The position numbers were made by a program, and so were the translations under genes. The notes under the pieces are model-generated. The model made no database searches. It saw only the letters and a list, made by a program, of their open reading frames with translations, and was not told the DNA's origin. A DNA stretch of 23,889 nt from a virus, in the IMG/VR virus record IMGVR_UViG_3300049846_000613, positions 1-23,889 of that record; one strand, 5' to 3'. Positions 21,707 to 23,889 of the stretch are shown piece after piece (the first letter of the stretch is position 1; each line of letters begins with the position of its first letter).

Positions 21707-23407
21707 TTATATAAAAATTAAGTCATCTTCGAGTAAATAACTTTTCTGTTGCGGCTCCCCCCGGTCTTTCAGCCATTGCCCCACGGCGTTCAGCATAGCC
21801 GCCACGCCGTCGATCTTATCCACGCTCCGCCCCTTGGACGGTGCGTAATTCCCCTGCGTTGTCAGGTGCATAACTACGTTTGCCATGTTCCACCTTAACA
21901 CGGGGTTGCCCCCGTGGATCAACTTACCCGGCAATGCAAAGTGTTCGACGTGCTTAGCAGGGGGGCTTAGCATCAGCGGGCTTTGCGGGTACGGCTCCAT
22001 TCTGAACCCATGCTCCACCAACTGCGGCACCAGGTAGGAAGAAAGGGCTTTGTCGAACGCAATAGCCGAAACGGTGTAAGGCTCGCAGATTTCCAGCATG
22101 TCCGCCAATATCACGCTGTAATCCGTGACGTTGCCCGCCGTGGTCTTTATATATCCTTCCTTTACCCAGCGTTCCACAAATGGCCGCTTGCTGCGGTGTT
22201 TTTCCACCGCCTCCTCCGTGATCCAGTACCACACCAGCACCACGGCTTTCTCTGCGTCGTGTCGTGGCGGGAAAAACAGACAAAAGGCGTTGAAGTCGTT
22301 TGTATTCGCAAGGTCAAGGCCTGCCCAACATTCACGCCCGGCCAGGTCTTCCAGGTCGGGGGCGTCATCTCCTTTTCTCCAAATGTCGTCGGGTATCCAT
22401 CCTTCCTGGCTGGCATGTTCGAAGTTCAGGTTTTTTACTTTGAAGTCTATTTCCTTTTGTATGCCCTGGCTGGCAATCTTGTTGTATTCCGTCTCCAAGC
22501 CGGTCATTGACACCGATATGCCCAGGCCGGGGTTGGCCTTTATCCAAAGGCTTTTGTCGTGCCAGTCGTCGCCCTCATCCAATTCGTAGATGAATGCGAG
22601 CAGTTCGGAGTTGTCGGCAACGCCACTGAGCATGTTTTTACACGCCCGCAAAAATTCGCTGTTCGGCCCTTCCGGGTTGTTTCCCGCCGTGGTGATGATC
22701 CACGTCACCGGGTCTTCGACCTTCACCATCCCCGATTCCATAACGTTTAGCAGATCATCGGTGTCCCAGGCGTGGAACTCATCGACTAACACATAATACG
22801 GGCTTGCCCCGTCCTCCCCCTCGCTGTCCCGGCCAAGGTAGGCCACCCAAGAAAGTCCCTGCGTGTTTCTGATCCTCGTGGATGAATGCCCCGACGGTAT
22901 CTGGATCATGGGCTTTAGTTCGGGAAAATCCTCTACCATCATTTTCAACATAGCCCGCTGCCGATCCCACCCGATGCGGGCTTGGTCTTTCTTGGTCGCC
23001 GTCCAATAAACTTCCGGGTCGGGGGCCCCGTCGAACAAAAAACCGATGGTGCCAATCGTGACCAAGTTGGCCGTCTTCGCATTCCCCCGCGCTACTTTGG
23101 TATACACCTTGCGGAACCGCTTGCCCCCGTCGGTGCGCCTCCACCCGTAGGCCATGTACACAACCGCCGCCCACCAGGGCATTATATCAAAGGGCTTGCC
23201 CGCCTCTTTACCCTTGCTGAACTTGAACAGGCGGTACAAGTTCAGTATCCGTGCCGCCTCGTCTTCATCGAAGTAGTACGGGAAATCGTCACTGCCAACG
23301 CGCCCCAGGTCATCCATGTGGCGCTGCATGGCAAGGCGCACCCATTTGCCGGTGACGATTTCACCGGAAAGAACCCCTTGGATGTACCCTGTGGCGCGGT
23401 CGATCAT
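21707..23407 (-). CDS. Terminase large subunit
   Basis: This 566-residue HK97/Terminase_1-type packaging motor has an ATPase and a nuclease half. The ATPase carries ARGNAKT (residues 106-112) as Walker A, with Ala where the family often has Gly (RGNGKS). YYVLVDEFHAW (204-214) holds Walker B Asp209 and catalytic Glu210, and TTAGNN (239-244) is the coupling motif. The RNaseH-like nuclease has acidic residues in GLDLANTND (Asp365), IAFDKAL (Asp452) and VDKIDGVAAM (Asp533). It drives DNA into the prohead and cuts concatemers. The start overlaps the small terminase stop (ATGA). Length is normal for the family. Confidence 0.95.
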   Translation of the reverse strand: MIDRATGYIQGVLSGEIVTGKWVRLAMQRHMDDLGRVGSDDFPYYFDEDEAARILNLYRLFKFSKGKEAGKPFDIMPWWAAVVYMAYGWRRTDGGKRFRKVYTKVARGNAKTANLVTIGTIGFLFDGAPDPEVYWTATKKDQARIGWDRQRAMLKMMVEDFPELKPMIQIPSGHSSTRIRNTQGLSWVAYLGRDSEGEDGASPYYVLVDEFHAWDTDDLLNVMESGMVKVEDPVTWIITTAGNNPEGPNSEFLRACKNMLSGVADNSELLAFIYELDEGDDWHDKSLWIKANPGLGISVSMTGLETEYNKIASQGIQKEIDFKVKNLNFEHASQEGWIPDDIWRKGDDAPDLEDLAGRECWAGLDLANTNDFNAFCLFFPPRHDAEKAVVLVWYWITEEAVEKHRSKRPFVERWVKEGYIKTTAGNVTDYSVILADMLEICEPYTVSAIAFDKALSSYLVPQLVEHGFRMEPYPQSPLMLSPPAKHVEHFALPGKLIHGGNPVLRWNMANVVMHLTTQGNYAPSKGRSVDKIDGVAAMLNAVGQWLKDRGEPQQKSYLLEDDLIFI

Positions 23408-23847
23408 ATTGCTTTTTTAACCGGGCCTTTCATTAGTTCAAGAATTGACGTTTGCGGCTTTGGCTTTTCGACCTTCATGGCCATGCGCGACCGGGGCGTA
23501 AACCCAAAATCCGTTTGCAGGCGCATCATCTGTTGCACCGCATCGCGGTAAATAAGCCAATCGGCTTTATCCCCGCTTTTGCTGTATGCTCTGTGCGCCT
23601 TACCCCTTATAATGTCCAGTTCGACGTACAATTTTAGGCTCTCCGTGTCCGGGAACGTCAGTATGTTTTGATCCCTCAAGATCGTGGCTACCTCGGCCCA
23701 CCGCTTCCGGTGCTCAGCGTCGAAATCCGCAGGGGGATCGGGGATGCCCTCGACCAGGGGAGCGGTCAGCCGGTGGGCGTGGCGGACGGGCTGGTAGGTG
23801 CCGTCTGCTTTGTGTTTCTCCGTTGTCTTAGGTGGTCGTCCTTTCAT
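23404..23847 (-). CDS. Terminase small subunit (P27 family)
   Basis: This is a 147-residue protein. The start KGRPPKTTEKHKADGTYQPV with RHAHR is typical of P27-type small terminases (GRPPKP-x-x-x-K-x-x-GT). The middle is helical (AEHRKRWAEVATILRDQNIL, then ESLKLYVELDIIRGKAHRAY), and the end contains the conserved FGFTPRSRMAMKV motif (FG-x-TP-x-SR). It recognises phage DNA and delivers it to the large subunit. It is the first gene of the visible operon. Only 42 nt of upstream sequence are present, including a 16-bp palindrome that ends 1 nt before the start codon. Confidence 0.93.
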   Translation of the reverse strand: MKGRPPKTTEKHKADGTYQPVRHAHRLTAPLVEGIPDPPADFDAEHRKRWAEVATILRDQNILTFPDTESLKLYVELDIIRGKAHRAYSKSGDKADWLIYRDAVQQMMRLQTDFGFTPRSRMAMKVEKPKPQTSILELMKGPVKKAI

Positions 23848-23848
23848 T

Positions 23849-23864
23849 TTTAGACTTGTCTAAA
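23849..23864. promoter_or_regulatory. 16-bp palindrome at the small terminase start
   Basis: TTTAGAC-TT-GTCTAAA is a perfect 7-bp inverted repeat with a 2-nt spacer. It ends 1 nt before the start codon (23847-23845) of the first gene of the packaging and structural operon. Dyads of this size often bind dimeric regulators. In RNA the 2-nt loop is too tight for the full stem. It could be an operator for the late operon, but no promoter element is visible in the 42 nt available. Confidence 0.4.
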
Positions 23865-23889
23865 TTTCCATTTTTGCATGTATATGCGA

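Noticed and set aside
1-23889. CRISPR array, tRNA gene, insertion sequence, integrase or attachment site
   Set aside because: I found no regularly spaced direct repeats, no cloverleaf, no transposase or integrase motif and no target-site duplications.

Overview
The window holds most of the late (structural) gene block of a tailed phage or prophage with an HK97-type head and a long non-contractile tail (siphovirus organisation). Every gene I can support lies on the minus strand, so the operon reads from the right edge of the window to the left. The host is most likely a member of the Bacteroidota. Start codons are preceded by A-rich sequence and not by Shine-Dalgarno motifs. The tail fibre ends in a type common in that phylum (GVLLPRMTTTQRDAI followed by a YDGTTW end). 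The tail hub begins with a domain I associate with Bacteroidota prophages, and a secreted protein has a signal peptide ending in SLSAQ. This host assignment is an inference.

Layout in transcription order. 23847-21707: packaging, with the small terminase (P27 type) and large terminase. 21706-19857: an accessory stretch between terminase and portal, made of an AT-rich DNA methyltransferase, a GT-B-like glycosyltransferase and a small basic protein. 19791-16240: head, with the HK97-type portal, prohead protease carrying an extra C-terminal helical region, and major capsid protein. 16243-14220: head-tail joining, with a gp6/phiE125 gp8-like connector, head-tail adaptor, HK97 gp10-like protein, DUF3168-like tail terminator and a small unknown. 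14170-10427: tail tube, the tail assembly chaperone pair linked by a -1 frameshift, and the tape measure protein. 10427-1801: tail tip, with a 1590-residue hub-plus-fibre fusion, a small unknown and a 1094-residue tail fibre. 1837-111: a lysis-like cassette (secreted protein, small soluble protein, spanin-like and holin-like proteins) ending with an HU/IHF-like DNA-binding protein. A strong intrinsic terminator closes the operon. A second terminator facing the other way shows that another transcription unit converges from the left.

The genes are tightly packed, with many ATGA, TGATG or TAATG junctions, which suggests one translationally coupled polycistronic message. The most notable points are: the programmed -1 frameshift (slippery heptamer GGGAAAC with a well-spaced hairpin) that makes the tail chaperone fusion; a domain of about 350 residues duplicated between the hub protein and the separate fibre; an unexplained 15-bp inverted repeat directly before the spanin-like gene; the AT-rich methyltransferase next to a glycosyltransferase inside the packaging module; and the absence of any recognisable endolysin. 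I see no integrase, repressor, replication gene, tRNA, CRISPR array or insertion sequence in the window.
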